From Rhizopus sp. PT2906 (Eukaryota > Mucoromycota > Mucoromycetes > Mucorales > Rhizopodaceae), in contig JAMYHX010000388.1 of NCBI GenBank assembly GCA_025529335.1, forward strand, positions 1-41,833: 41,833 nucleotides of DNA. The letters run 5' to 3'. Shown here piece by piece: positions 32,639 to 41,833 of this stretch. The position numbers were made by a program, and so were the translations under genes. Within the stretch, counting starts at the first letter, position 1. Each line of letters starts with the position of its first letter. The notes beneath the pieces were generated by a model. It did not search any database. It saw only the letters and a program-made list of their open reading frames with translations, and was not told where the DNA came from.

Positions 32639-33340
32639 ATGTCATCTATTGAAAAAGCCGAAGTTAAGCATCACGAAACTGTTGCAATGCCTGTTGAGAG
32701 CAGTTATGCTGAAGAACATCATCTGTCTCAGCATCCTATGCCTCATCCTCATACTGGTGGCGAAGCCTTGAGGAAACTCAATCCAGCACCTATTGGTTTT
32801 GGTGCTTTTGCCCTTTGTTCCTTTGTCCTTGGCCTCTATAACACAGGCCTTATTACTAATTTACCACAAGTCGCGGTTGGTGTCGCGTTTGGCTATGGTG
32901 CGATGGGTCAATTTATTTGTGGTATCTGTGAACTCATCATTGGTAATATGTTTGCCGCTACTACTATGCTCACCTATTCTGGATTCTTTATTACCTTTGG
33001 CGTAATGATAGTTCCAGGTTCTGGATTTCTATCCGCGGCTATGGAAAGTGGTGGTCTAGCTACTGTTGAAAAATGTATGGGCCTGGTTCAACTTGGTTAC
33101 GCCATTGCTGCCCTGTTGTTTTTACTTGGTGGTCTCCGACAGCCCATTGTCGTGCGTCTTGTTCTCTTACAAGTTTTCTTGGCCTTCTTCTTTGGTGGCG
33201 TGGGAGGATTGGCACAAGTACCAAAGTTAACTGTAGCAAGTGGATGGGTGTCATTTACTCTTGCCTTGACGGCTTGGTATGTCATGTGTGGTCTCTTATA
33301 CACACCAGATACTACGATGATCAAGATTCCACTTATTTAA
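32639..33340 (+). CDS. Acetate/ammonium transporter, GPR1/FUN34/YaaH family
   Basis: Single exon, 233 aa. The in-frame ATG at 32639 (MSSIEKAEVKHHETVAMPVE) is preferred because the open sequence upstream lacks ATG and is low quality. The family signature N48-P-A-P-I-G-F opens the first of six membrane segments. Other expected parts are VAFGYGAMGQFICGICELI, NMFAATTMLTYSGFF, the start of TM6 near SGWVSFTLALTAWYV, and a short C-terminus. The His/Pro-rich N-terminus is cytoplasmic. Relatives are Ady2/Ato1 in yeast and SatP in bacteria, hexameric channels or proton symporters for acetate and related monocarboxylates in the plasma membrane. Lacking introns is unusual in this window. A glucose-repressor-like site lies upstream. 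Substrate (acetate versus ammonium) cannot be told from sequence. Confidence 0.93.
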   Translation: MSSIEKAEVKHHETVAMPVESSYAEEHHLSQHPMPHPHTGGEALRKLNPAPIGFGAFALCSFVLGLYNTGLITNLPQVAVGVAFGYGAMGQFICGICELIIGNMFAATTMLTYSGFFITFGVMIVPGSGFLSAAMESGGLATVEKCMGLVQLGYAIAALLFLLGGLRQPIVVRLVLLQVFLAFFFGGVGGLAQVPKLTVASGWVSFTLALTAWYVMCGLLYTPDTTMIKIPLI

Positions 33341-34097
33341 GCTGTACATACTCATCTATCTTTATCAGTTACACATATTTAATAGCCTGGAGCTCTATTC
33401 TTATTGTAAGGCTTACATTAGCGTCGTTCTTAATAAATAATATTTTCCATTCCCTTCTTTTACATATGATCTTATTAAGCTAACATCGATCTTCATATGT
33501 CTACTAACTAAAGGAAAAATTTTGAAGAGGGAACATGTCCTATTCAAAAGAGCTGTCTAAGAAATTTTCAAATGAATTTTTATTGTGACAGAACTTGATC
33601 ACCTATAGATAAAAAGTAATTAATTTATATGCCAACAAAGAGAGGAGATTTTTCTGTTTGCGTTACAGATAATCAATGGCTGTGATATACAGGAATATAC
33701 CCCCTTTAAGCTTAGGGTAGAGTGATAGCACGAAAATTTCTGTGAATTACAATAGCTAGTGTATGTTGTGTTGTAGTCGGCCAATTAGGCATAATAAGTT
33801 ACGATTGTAAGCACACCAAATGGTTCTACAAGGAAATCACTAGAGGTGAAGGTAATGAGGTTATTTTTTTTATATACAAAAGGCTATAAGCACAGAAAGG
33901 AATGTAAACAGCACAGAATACATCTCATTGACGCTTATCTTTCTTCAATCTATTACATCTAATTTACCTTTCATATTAGAATCAAGCATATCTAAGTAAA
34001 GAAGCAATCTTGTTGAAGGATTTTGACATAAAGTGAACAGTTCTGTTTAAGCTTGTGTATACAAGTTTTAAAATAAACCATATCTTTTCATTCGAAT
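33341..34097. other. Intergenic, nothing recognised
   Basis: About 750 AT-rich bases between the acetate transporter and the retroelement remnant. Short open frames only. I found no long terminal repeat or inverted repeat marking the edge of the retroelement. Confidence 0.4.
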
Positions 34098-35800
34098 ATG
34101 TACGCAACTCAACTTCCGACAACTGCTGTCCAAAACATCGACAGCGAGATCTCCCTGCTCAACAAGCAGGCCATTGAAGAGATACCACCTCTTTTACAAG
34201 GCTTTCTTTCCCAACCTATTCGTGATTCCAAAAAAAAAAATGAAGGCCACCGGTCAGCTCTCAACCTGTGGCAGCTCTACCTACCCGTATATCACTTCAA
34301 GATGGTGACACTGCAAACGATCATCAACTTGTTGCAACCAGGCAACTGTCTCGCATCAATCGACTGAAAGGACGCCTCCCATCATTCCTGGACATCCTTT
34401 TTTCCGCAAGTACCTCTGTTTCCGATGGCGCTCGCAACTGTTCCAGTACCGCGTCCTCCCGTTTGGCCTCAGCCTGTCCCCTTGGGTCTTCGCCAAGGTC
34501 ACCAAATCTTTGCTACAATGGGCGAGACGCTTAATAGCCTATCTCGACGATTTTCTGATAATGGCTTCCTCCAAGGAACAAGCACTGGCTCAGACAACAC
34601 AGGTATATGCGAGGATGAATCAGTTGGGGTGGTTGGTAAACGACAGAAACTCCATTCCAACCCCCTCTCAGCAGATTATTTACTTGGATATGATAATCGA
34701 CACGACATCGATGACCATCCCCATACTAGGCAAGAATATTCGATCGATTCGATGAATGGCTTACAAGCTTCTCTATCAGCAATCAACAACATGAACACAA
34801 CTCGTAGCATTCATTAGAACGACGATGGCGGGCTCAGCTGGGCAAGATTCAAGCACGTTTTCGCACCCGACACTTACTACAACAGCTCAACAGATACCGA
34901 CGATGTGTAACACCACCTTCAATAACACAGAGTCAGCTTTGTCCGATCACTCCAGCAATGAAACAGGAGCTCACTTGGTGGATTTCGCAACTACAGCAAT
35001 GGGATGGTCAGCATATCCTTCAGCACGCGCCCATCACTTAAGTGTTCACGGACGCGTCAGATACGGGCTGGGGCATAGTTTGTGGCAATTGTCGCTTCTT
35101 TGGTCTCTGGTCCTCTCAAAAACACCATTTCCATATAAATTACAAGAAACTCCTAGTTGTGGACAAAGCCCTACGACAGGTGCCACCATCGTACTCGGGT
35201 CACATCCAGTTATGTATGGACAACACGTCTGTCATGGCATATATCAACAAATTCGGCGGTATCCGCTCCTTCAACCTGAACACCTTGGCAATGGACATAT
35301 GGCGCTTCTGCTTTCGGAACTCAATACAATTATCGATACTATACGTTCCATCCCACTACAACCCGCCGATGCTTCCTCTTGTCAGTTTGCACACCAGACA
35401 GAATGGGTATTGCCCAGGAGGACATTTCTCTGGCTGAAACGTCTGTGGGTCCTTATCACTTGAACTTATTCGCAACCCCACAGAATGCACAGGTTCCGAC
35501 AGCCTTTGTATCTTGGAATTACCATTCCCAAGCGTTGTGGATCAATACCTTTTCTCGGAATTGGACCACTTTATTCGGTCGATTATACCTAGCCCACCAT
35601 GGAAACTAGTCCTATCCACATTACAGAGTTTAACTCAGCGTCCTCAGCTTGCAACATTGATCACGCCCAACTGGCCGTCCGCTCCTTGGTTTCCACTGGT
35701 TCTCCAACCAGTCCAACAGCCCTCTCTTCTCCTCCTTCTGGAGGATCTGGTACAAGAAGAAGATAAACACCTTCTCAGGAAGAACCCCTATTGAAATATG
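34098..35800 (+). mobile_element. Broken DIRS-like retrotransposon (reverse transcriptase and RNase H)
   Basis: Fragments lie in the plus direction in several frames. Near 34098-34367 there is a leader of reverse transcriptase with HFKMVTLQTIINLLQPGN. Near 34395-34560 the fingers and palm contain FQYRVLPFGLSLSPWVFAKV. The catalytic box YLDDFLIMASSKEQ starts near 34535. RNase H appears at 35042-35437, with the first acidic residue in FTDASDTGWGIVCGN and later MDNTSVMAYINKFGG. Stops and frame changes separate all of these, so the copy is dead. The palm motif and the RT-RNase H order fit DIRS elements, which are common in Mucorales. No tyrosine recombinase, inverted terminal repeat or internal complementary region was found, so the copy is also truncated. 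Confidence 0.75.
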
Positions 35801-36097
35801 CTAATGTGGAACATCTGCCAAAGCGTCTGAAACACTCTTCTTGCCCAGCAATATAACAACTTCAACAAATATAAAAAATGGCATAGTGTTAACTTTATCT
35901 TTTTCAAGACAATATGAACAGTAAGCAATACAAACTTTTTTTGCGTCTATTACAAAGAAATAGTAAACGAAGGAAATCATTTTACAAAAGCTTTTCATTA
36001 TTCGAATGAGTGTCCTTATTACTTAGGCTCAGAGATAAGATTAGAAATGTGCTTTATAATTTTAAACTAATTTTGGAATGGTTGTTTCTTTATCCAG

Positions 36098-36842
36098 ACT
36101 CATAGTTATGAATATAATGAAGATGTCATGTTCCTGGATAATGTATCCGAAACAGACAACAAAGACGTTAATTTCATGGTTGGCACTAACAATGTAGACG
36201 AGGAGATGAGCTTTGAGACAGATTGGTATCAATGAATCATATAATGAGCCTACTTACGAGGAGTCTGTTGCGGAGGACGAGCAGATTACTGAGCCGAAAG
36301 AGGCCAAAATCGATTACACTACAGTTGATGATCCTGCGCTTCAAATCAGCATTAAAATCTTCCAGTACGCTAAAAAGAAAGGTGTTTCAAGAGAGGTTCT
36401 GGACGATATAATTGGTATGGTCAGTAACCATATGAAGGCATACTTTTCTGAAGTACTTCTGTTGTACTCCCATTACAAATCGAAAGAAAGACTCGCCAAG
36501 AGATTTTCCGTTAAGGCAAAAGCGCTTGATGTCTGTAAGAATGGATGTATGCTGTACGATAAAAATGCACAGATTGATGAGAAGTACAGTAATTCCAAGT
36601 GTGAAAGAAACAAGATTTGTGCTAAGAAGATGATGTACCTTCCACTAATAGACGAACTTGCACTGCTTGTTAATGATAAGGAAGCCTTTGAGCTATTGAA
36701 GTCGCCTAGAAAGAACGAGAAATGGCCTGAAGTGCTGTATGGTGTTTTTGATGGAGCACTTGGAGAAAAATTGCTGAAAGTTTACAGCAAAAAAAAGGAC
36801 AGATTGGTCATCTACCTTGGCCTATTCGCTGATGGCTTCTAA
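36098..36842 (+). pseudogene. Broken tnp2/CACTA-like transposase fragment
   Basis: Two plus-strand frames continue one protein. The first (about 36098-36234) is acidic (NEDVMFLDNVSETDNKDVN) and ends in TGA; the second (36213-36842) runs on with a frame change and contains FQYAKKKGVSREVLDDIIG, a Cys pair region (DVCKNGCMLYDKN), MMYLPLIDELALL and finally RLVIYLGLFADGF. The order Cys-rich knuckle, then a short helical block, then a beta strand with a hydrophobic-Asp-Gly-Phe motif is what I expect at the front of tnp2-type (CACTA/Plavaka) transposases. The catalytic core that should follow is missing, so this is a remnant. Family assignment is moderate at best. Confidence 0.5.
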
Positions 36843-38327
36843 ATCTTCAAAAATGGCCAGCACACATTCTAATTTTACACAAAGACCAGACAATCAAAGA
36901 TTTCTCGTGATCTTCACTTCCACTGGAGCTAGCTTGGACAACCGTCGTTGCTAAAGGTTTAAAAAGAAGGTGGTTATGCCTCATCGCTCATTCTGCTCTC
37001 GATCGGACCAAATCAAGCAGGTCCCTGAGCTCTTTCATGAAGATCCAGATCTCGCCACACAAACCATGGTTTGCAAGACCGTTTTGATCGTTCAACAAGC
37101 TCTTACACTTGGTGCTGTCGTCTTCTCTTTCCCTGAAGACTTGTTCTCCTCCCGTCAAGCGACGTATCATGCCATTCAGGGCCAAATTGGAGTTTTGAAG
37201 AGAGTAAAACACCTTAGCATTGTCGTAGAACAATGTCTGCTTATGATTGACATTGAGATAAACGACTGTAATCAGTATGAATAGAGTGAATTCATACATT
37301 GTAAGATTACGTGTACAAACGTTTAGTGGCAAGTCAAATTAAATAGAATCTTTCCTTTGAATATAAACCATTACTTCTTTAAAAGATAATCCTTCTTATG
37401 GGTAAAAGCAGTATCATAACCCAGATCATGAAATCAACAATAAGATCAGTGTCAGGAACAAATTAAAAGTTTTCTTTATGAACTTAGGAACAGTTAGTCA
37501 ATCATATCCTCCGTAATTATAATCTATGCTTAGAATAGTGGCTTACTAGCCGTTTGATAGCAACTATAAACAGTAGCTCCTTTACTTAATTGTATGTTCC
37601 TTCTGTTTTTATCTCAGAATAAAGATTAGTCTTAAAGAGTACTTCTTTTGCCGTTGTCTTGTGTCTTATAAACCATTATATAACAAGTATGTACATTTAT
37701 TTTTGTTAATAAAGTTTTGACTTCTACTGCGCTTTTGTTATTGACACTACTTATTGAAAGAGGTTCCTCAGTAAAGTTACAGGGAACAAAGTCCATTCTA
37801 TTTTTTGAATTTAGAAGAATAAGGTCTTAAACAGCTCGAAAGTCTAGAAAAATCGAGTTCATCTAAAGAATAAATGTAGCATTCGTCTAAATTTGTAAAG
37901 TCGCTTTGTCTCCAGTAAATTCATTTTAATCTCAAACAAAAATATTGAATAACGTTCCGAATCTTGTCTTTGGTCTCAACTACGGGTGTACAAACAGGTA
38001 CCACGGAAGCTAGGATATATAAACGTTAATTATGATGCCTCAATGCACAGTCATTTTAAGCGCATTCTTATGATAGGGTTCTTTGGCTTGAGTCATTTGC
38101 TACTTAAAAAATACATTTGTTTAAAAAAAGAAGCCCCACTTTTATAAAGTCGATAATTCTTTGTTTAAAGCCTTCTTTCTCTCAACCGTAGATGTTGCAC
38201 ATAATATTACGGATATTTGATTGCCATTAATATGCTTATTTGAAACCACGCAGACGTCTTTCCACTTAAGTAATTCGTGTTGCACAGACAATTCAAAGTA
38301 ATTCCGCGATCGCCCATTTCTCGTTCA

Positions 38328-38334
38328 TATAAAA
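38328..38334 (+). promoter_or_regulatory. TATA box of the first endoglucanase gene
   Basis: TATAAAA 66 bases before the ATG. The paralogue at 41709 has a TATATAA 65 bases before its ATG, so the spacing is conserved. Confidence 0.7.
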
Positions 38335-38371
38335 GACCAGAGACCTTTCTTTCAATTAAGTAAAAGTCATC

Positions 38372-38387
38372 CCCCTCACATTCTTTA
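38372..38387 (+). promoter_or_regulatory. Conserved 5' leader element shared by both endoglucanase genes
   Basis: CCCCTCACATTCTTTA occurs a few bases before the ATG here and, identical, at 41688-41703 before the second gene. It lies in the probable transcript leader. It may be simple residue of duplication or a translation or mRNA-stability element. Confidence 0.6.
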
Positions 38388-38393
38388 ATCTAA

Positions 38394-38586
38394 ATGAAGT
38401 TTATCACTATCGCTTCCTCTGCTGTCTTGGCGCTTGCTCTCGGTACTGAATTGGTTTCTGCCGAATGTGCTAAGCTCTACGGTCAATGCGGTGGCAAAGA
38501 ATGGAAGGGTCCTACCTGCTGTGAATCTGGTTCTCGCTGTACCGATCTTGGAAACGAATACTACCTTCAATGTCTTCCTTCCTTCC

Positions 38587-38630
<44 letters not shown>

Positions 38631-39390
38631 CGGCCACAAGACAACCACCACTGCCAAGCACACCAAAACTAGTAGTCCTCCTACACATACTCCTTCCAAG
38701 CCTTCCAAGCCTTCTACTCCTTCAAAGTCTAGTGGCAGTGGATATTCTCCCATTTCTGGTGGTGCCTCTGGTAATGGTAGAAGTACTCGCTACTGGGACT
38801 GTTGTAAGGCTTCCTGCAGTTGGCCTGGTAAGGCTGATGTAACTGCTCCTGTTGACACCTGTGCTAAGAATGGTGTCTCCATCGTCGATGACAACACTCA
38901 AAGCGGTTGCAATGGTGGCAGTGGCTACATGTGTAACAACAACCAACCTTGGGCTGTCAATGACAATCTCGCTTACGGTTTCGCTGCTGCTGCTATCAAT
39001 GGCGGTGGTGAATCTCGTTGGTGCTGCTCTTGCTTCGAACTCACCTTCACCTCTACCTCTATTGCTGGCAAGAAGATGGTTGTCCAAGTTACCAACACTG
39101 GTGGTGACCTTGGTGGTGCCGATGGCCACTTTGACTTACAATTACCCGGTGGTGGTGTCGGTATCTTCAACGGCTGTGCTTCTCAATGGGGTGCTCCTAA
39201 CGACGGCTGGGGTCAAAGATACGGTGGTATCTCTGATGTATCCCAATGTTCTCAGCTTCCTGCTGCTCTTCAAGCTGGTTGTAAGTTCAGATTTGGCTGG
39301 TTCAAGAACGCTGATAACCCATCAGTCAGCTTCAAGGAGGTTACATGTCCCAAGGAAATCGTCCAAAGAACTGGTTGTCAGAGAAAGTAA
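38394..39390 (+). CDS. CBM1-GH45 endoglucanase, frameshifted in the linker
   Basis: From the ATG at 38394 the first frame encodes a signal peptide (MKFITIASSAVLALALGTE) and a full fungal cellulose-binding module CBM1 (LYGQCGGKEWKGPTCC, then YYLQCL), then 15 Gln, and stops at 38670-38672. The GH45 catalytic domain continues in the next frame to 39390. It has catalytic Asp residues in TRYWDCCKASC and GHFDLQLPGGG, plus SGYMCNNNQPWAVNDNLAYG and WCCSCFELTFTS. The order signal, CBM1, linker, GH45 is that of Rhizopus RCE endoglucanases (endo-1,4-beta-glucanase, secreted). The break coincides with a TTCC triple repeat at 38575-38586; one unit fewer would put the linker (then Asn-rich) into the catalytic frame. 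I tried several GT-AG pairs and none gave the right phase. Pseudogene, allele with slippage or sequence error are all possible. Confidence 0.85.
38575..38630 (+). repeat. TTCC triplet followed by 15 CAA units at the frameshift
   Basis: Three TTCC units (38575-38586) run directly into 15 pure CAA units (38586-38630). The tetranucleotide can change the reading frame by slippage, while the trinucleotide changes only length. Both lie between the CBM1 and catalytic parts. Confidence 0.9.
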
Positions 39391-39456
39391 ATGCATAACT
39401 TCATACCTCTTTTCATACATCTTTGAAAACATACTTTCATTTATTCCCATAAACGA

Positions 39457-39462
39457 AATAAA
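39457..39462 (+). terminator. Polyadenylation signal of the first endoglucanase gene
   Basis: AATAAA 67 bases after the stop at 39390, at a usual distance for fungal 3' ends. Based on motif and position only. Confidence 0.45.
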
Positions 39463-41643
39463 CATTTTTACTTTTGACATCATCAATACTTTTTTACTCA
39501 ACTTTAAGTAAAGAGAGTACTGTTTGCAACTTTATGCATTTACTTTTTTGAATTTAATACTACGACAAAAAAAAAAGAATGTCTATTAAAACTTGATTGC
39601 TTCGAGACTTAATCATTTGTCTCGATATTTCTTTATTTTTTTCTTGACCACAAATTTTGTACTCTTTAAGTTTAATACTACATATAAACGATAGATATAA
39701 TGTTCTATATTGTCATAATTGAGCCTTGTATAATGCTTGAATTTAGCTTTCCATATTGGTTTATGCCCGTAAAACTCTGTGTACCTTCATTATTTAAAAG
39801 TTATTTGTCAAACAGTGTATTATGTCACAGTCTTAATTTTTTAAGATTTTTCAACATATTTTCTCAAATATATTGTGTACGTTTTCAAATAATATATCTT
39901 GAATAATTATTACCTTCTTTTCGGAGATATAGGGCTCATCTCTTGCCAGACAAGGAGAAAGTCTTTATAATTCCTCGAAAAAAAAATACACATCTTTACG
40001 CTTGTATATCCGTGAGCCATTCTTTGTGTCTAAATCTATAGGAAAAAATAAAGAAAACAAGTTTAAATGAAATACTCTTCAGACTGTTCATCTGGAATAT
40101 AGATAGATTTGACTGTTTAAGCACAGTCTAAATATTCATAGATTGTCACCGATAAGACTTGAAAGCAAGTCTAGAGCCCCTTCATTATGCAGCCATCCGA
40201 AAATAATTTTATAATTCATAAAGTGACATTTGAGTTTATTTCATTACGTTTGTATTTATGAAAAAGTATGGTTTCAAACTCTAAATTTATCTTTTGATAC
40301 CTTCAATCTTCTTTGATGTGGTCGTCAAATAATGAAAATCCTTACAGACATATATCAACTGCATGGTTGATTTGTAAAACCATTTTTTTATTCTTCTTGC
40401 TCATCTAAAATATATACTGAATGAACGGAAAGCATATAAAGCACGCATGATGTCTCTAGGTAACGATGTCTAAACAAATTAGCAAAAAGCAAACATGTAT
40501 ACAGTGAGTACAGAATTGTACAATGGCGCATGAATATTTGGCATCAATATGTTACTATATTTTGACAAATGTGTCGTCAATTGAAGACGCCATTGAGAAA
40601 AAAAGGTATCAATGCTTGAGACCGATGGATAGACATGCAAAGCAATTGCTCAGCGTAAAGTATAATTTTTCTTATTTTATTCAAAGACAACACAATTTAA
40701 TCCTATGTACTATTACCTCCTTTCACATAGAATGGTACCCAGTGAATACCGGCTTGATGCACCATCTTAATGGAAGAAATGGATAGGGTTGTAGTGTTAC
40801 AAAGAATATTGCTGCCATGGTAGCCTGTTACACATTTACAAACTCTAGAAAGGCATGTGTGCATCGTACGTTACCCCTAGGCGCTTTGATTATAAATTTA
40901 TAAGAGTATCAAATTTCCAATTGTTTCCCAGAGTTGATGCAGCGCTCATGTATTAGAGAAGAAATGGGAATATGTACATTTGCATTTCAACATCAACTGT
41001 GAAGTAGTATATTTTTCTTTGTCCATGGAAGATGGGATCTTCTTACTCATGACCATGTTCTCGTCACGTGGCATTGTGATAGTGATAACTCAATTAATTT
41101 GTGAATATTACAATGAGTACAGAAAGTGGGATTGTACAAGGCTCCTGCCATCGGCGAATTTTGTTCAATACGCTTTAGAATTTTCCGTACCCTTTTCTGG
41201 TATAGCGTCAAAATGTCACTGTCTGCCAATACATTTACTAGAATTAAACAGCAAAGAAACGCTTTATATATAATATATAATAATTTAGAAAGGATTACCT
41301 TTAGCAAAAAGGTGAACGTTTCGGATCTCTTTGTTATATATTTTAAACGAGCGTTATATGAAAGAATTGCTATAGAAACTATTCCATTTTCAAGGACGAG
41401 CATCTTGAGCAGTTGTTACACTAAGTCAAGTTGATCTGCTACCATTAACATATTCATCCCAGAGAATCGTTCTCTTGGCGCTGTGCAGCTTTTTATCAGA
41501 TATTTTTACTTTATTTGGATATCAAAAACCGTGTAATAAAATATAGTCGGACCACCAAAAGAACGGGAGCTAATTCATGATTAATCCGAGGAAAGATAAA
41601 CATATCATTCAATTAAACAGATTTATGAACATCTGAAACATTA

Positions 41644-41650
41644 TATATAA
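41644..41650 (+). promoter_or_regulatory. TATA box of the second endoglucanase gene
   Basis: TATATAA 65 bases before the ATG at 41709, matching the position of the TATA box of the upstream paralogue. Confidence 0.65.
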
Positions 41651-41687
41651 GCCCTGTTAATCCAACCGAGTTGCAAAATCACAATCA

Positions 41688-41703
41688 CCCCTCACATTCT
41701 TTA
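41688..41703 (+). promoter_or_regulatory. Conserved 5' leader element, second copy
   Basis: Identical 16 bases to 38372-38387, five bases before the ATG. Confidence 0.6.
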
Positions 41704-41708
41704 CTAAG

Positions 41709-41833
41709 ATGAAGTTTATCACTATTGCTTCCTCAGTTGCTTTAGCCCTTACTCTCGGTACGGAATTAGCTGCTGCTGAATGTAGCAAGAAATACTATCA
41801 ATGCGGTGGTAAGAACTGGAAGGGTCCTACCTG
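41709..41833 (+). CDS. Second CBM1 endoglucanase-like gene, cut by the window end
   Basis: Forty-one codons and two bases are visible. The signal peptide (MKFITIASSVALALTLGTEL) and the start of a CBM1 (YYQCGGKNWKGPTC) closely follow the gene at 38394, including the leader element and TATA spacing. It is therefore a tandem paralogue of the CBM1-GH45 endoglucanase about 3.3 kb upstream. The catalytic domain lies outside the window, so GH45 is inferred from the paralogue; other enzymes can also carry a CBM1. Confidence 0.85.
   Translation, partial: MKFITIASSVALALTLGTELAAAECSKKYYQCGGKNWKGPT

Larger units (their letters stand above)
36843..38393. other. Gene-poor region with one orphan minus-strand open frame
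   Basis: Most of this 1.5 kb is AT-rich without recognisable genes. On the minus strand 37332-36988 stays open for 114 codons and contains LALNGMIRRLTGGEQVFRER and GEIWIFMKELRDLLDLVRSR before a TGA. The opposite strand is also open there, so coding direction is uncertain. The last 70 bases hold the endoglucanase promoter. Confidence 0.35.
39391..41708. other. Intergenic between the two endoglucanase paralogues
   Basis: About 2.3 kb. An AATAAA signal at 39457-39462 fits 3' processing of the first gene. Beyond that it is AT-rich. Minus-strand 40782-40720 has a small protein-like stretch (MVHQAGIHWVPFYVKGG), and open frames on both strands near 41047-41434 show no family features. The last 70 bases are the promoter of the second gene. 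Confidence 0.4.

Noticed and set aside
38852..39511. Long open frame overlapping the GH45 domain in another frame
   Set aside because: Shadow of the Gly/Asn-rich catalytic frame; low-complexity Val/Leu/Ser composition and no motif.

Overview
The window is nuclear DNA of a filamentous fungus, most likely a Mucorales species close to Rhizopus. It is AT-rich, and its genes are cut by many short introns, most of them 46-60 nt. Two endoglucanase genes combine an N-terminal CBM1 with a GH45 domain, an architecture known from Rhizopus RCE enzymes. All exon models were built by eye from GT-AG (one GC-AG) junctions, reading frame and family motifs. Except for the TRAX gene, whose first exon is unresolved, every spliced model sums to a whole number of codons.

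Bases 1-18700 are a compact housekeeping block. In order it holds a DUF2828/vWA-like protein, an unrecognised single-pass membrane protein (minus), actin-related protein Arp4, the response-regulator transcription factor Skn7 (minus, overlapping the Arp4 stop), ESCRT-III Vps20, a PTR2 peptide transporter, translin-associated protein X (minus), nicotinamidase (divergent from TRAX), and a hamartin/Tsc1 homologue (minus).

Bases 18700-23000 are poor in genes. They hold two 80-bp direct repeats with a 100-bp period and an internal hairpin, a Tc1/mariner-IS630 transposase, and an array of eight CGAAAATTG-like motifs at about 23-bp spacing that stops at a TA dinucleotide.

Bases 23000-30620 carry a secreted copper radical (glyoxal) oxidase, a TMEM184/Hfl1-type membrane protein with a glutamine tract, a BTB/POZ protein and a type II membrane NPP phosphodiesterase (minus).

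Bases 30620-41833 are accessory-like. An acetate/ammonium transporter of the GPR1/FUN34/YaaH family, with a Mig1/CreA-type site upstream, stands among a DDE-transposase fossil, a broken DIRS-like retrotransposon, a broken tnp2/CACTA-like transposase fragment and several orphan open stretches. Two tandem CBM1-GH45 endoglucanase paralogues close the window. The first has its signal peptide and CBM1 in a different frame from its catalytic domain; the second is cut by the window end.

Functional themes are nutrient uptake and sensing (PTR2, Tsc1, acetate transporter), vacuole and endosome traffic (Vps20, TMEM184), stress and chromatin control (Skn7, Arp4) and secreted biomass-degrading enzymes. 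Neighbours are separate genes with their own promoters; nothing suggests operons. I found no complete novel multi-gene system. The least explained structures are the iteron-like array, the hairpin direct repeats and the slippage-prone endoglucanase linker.
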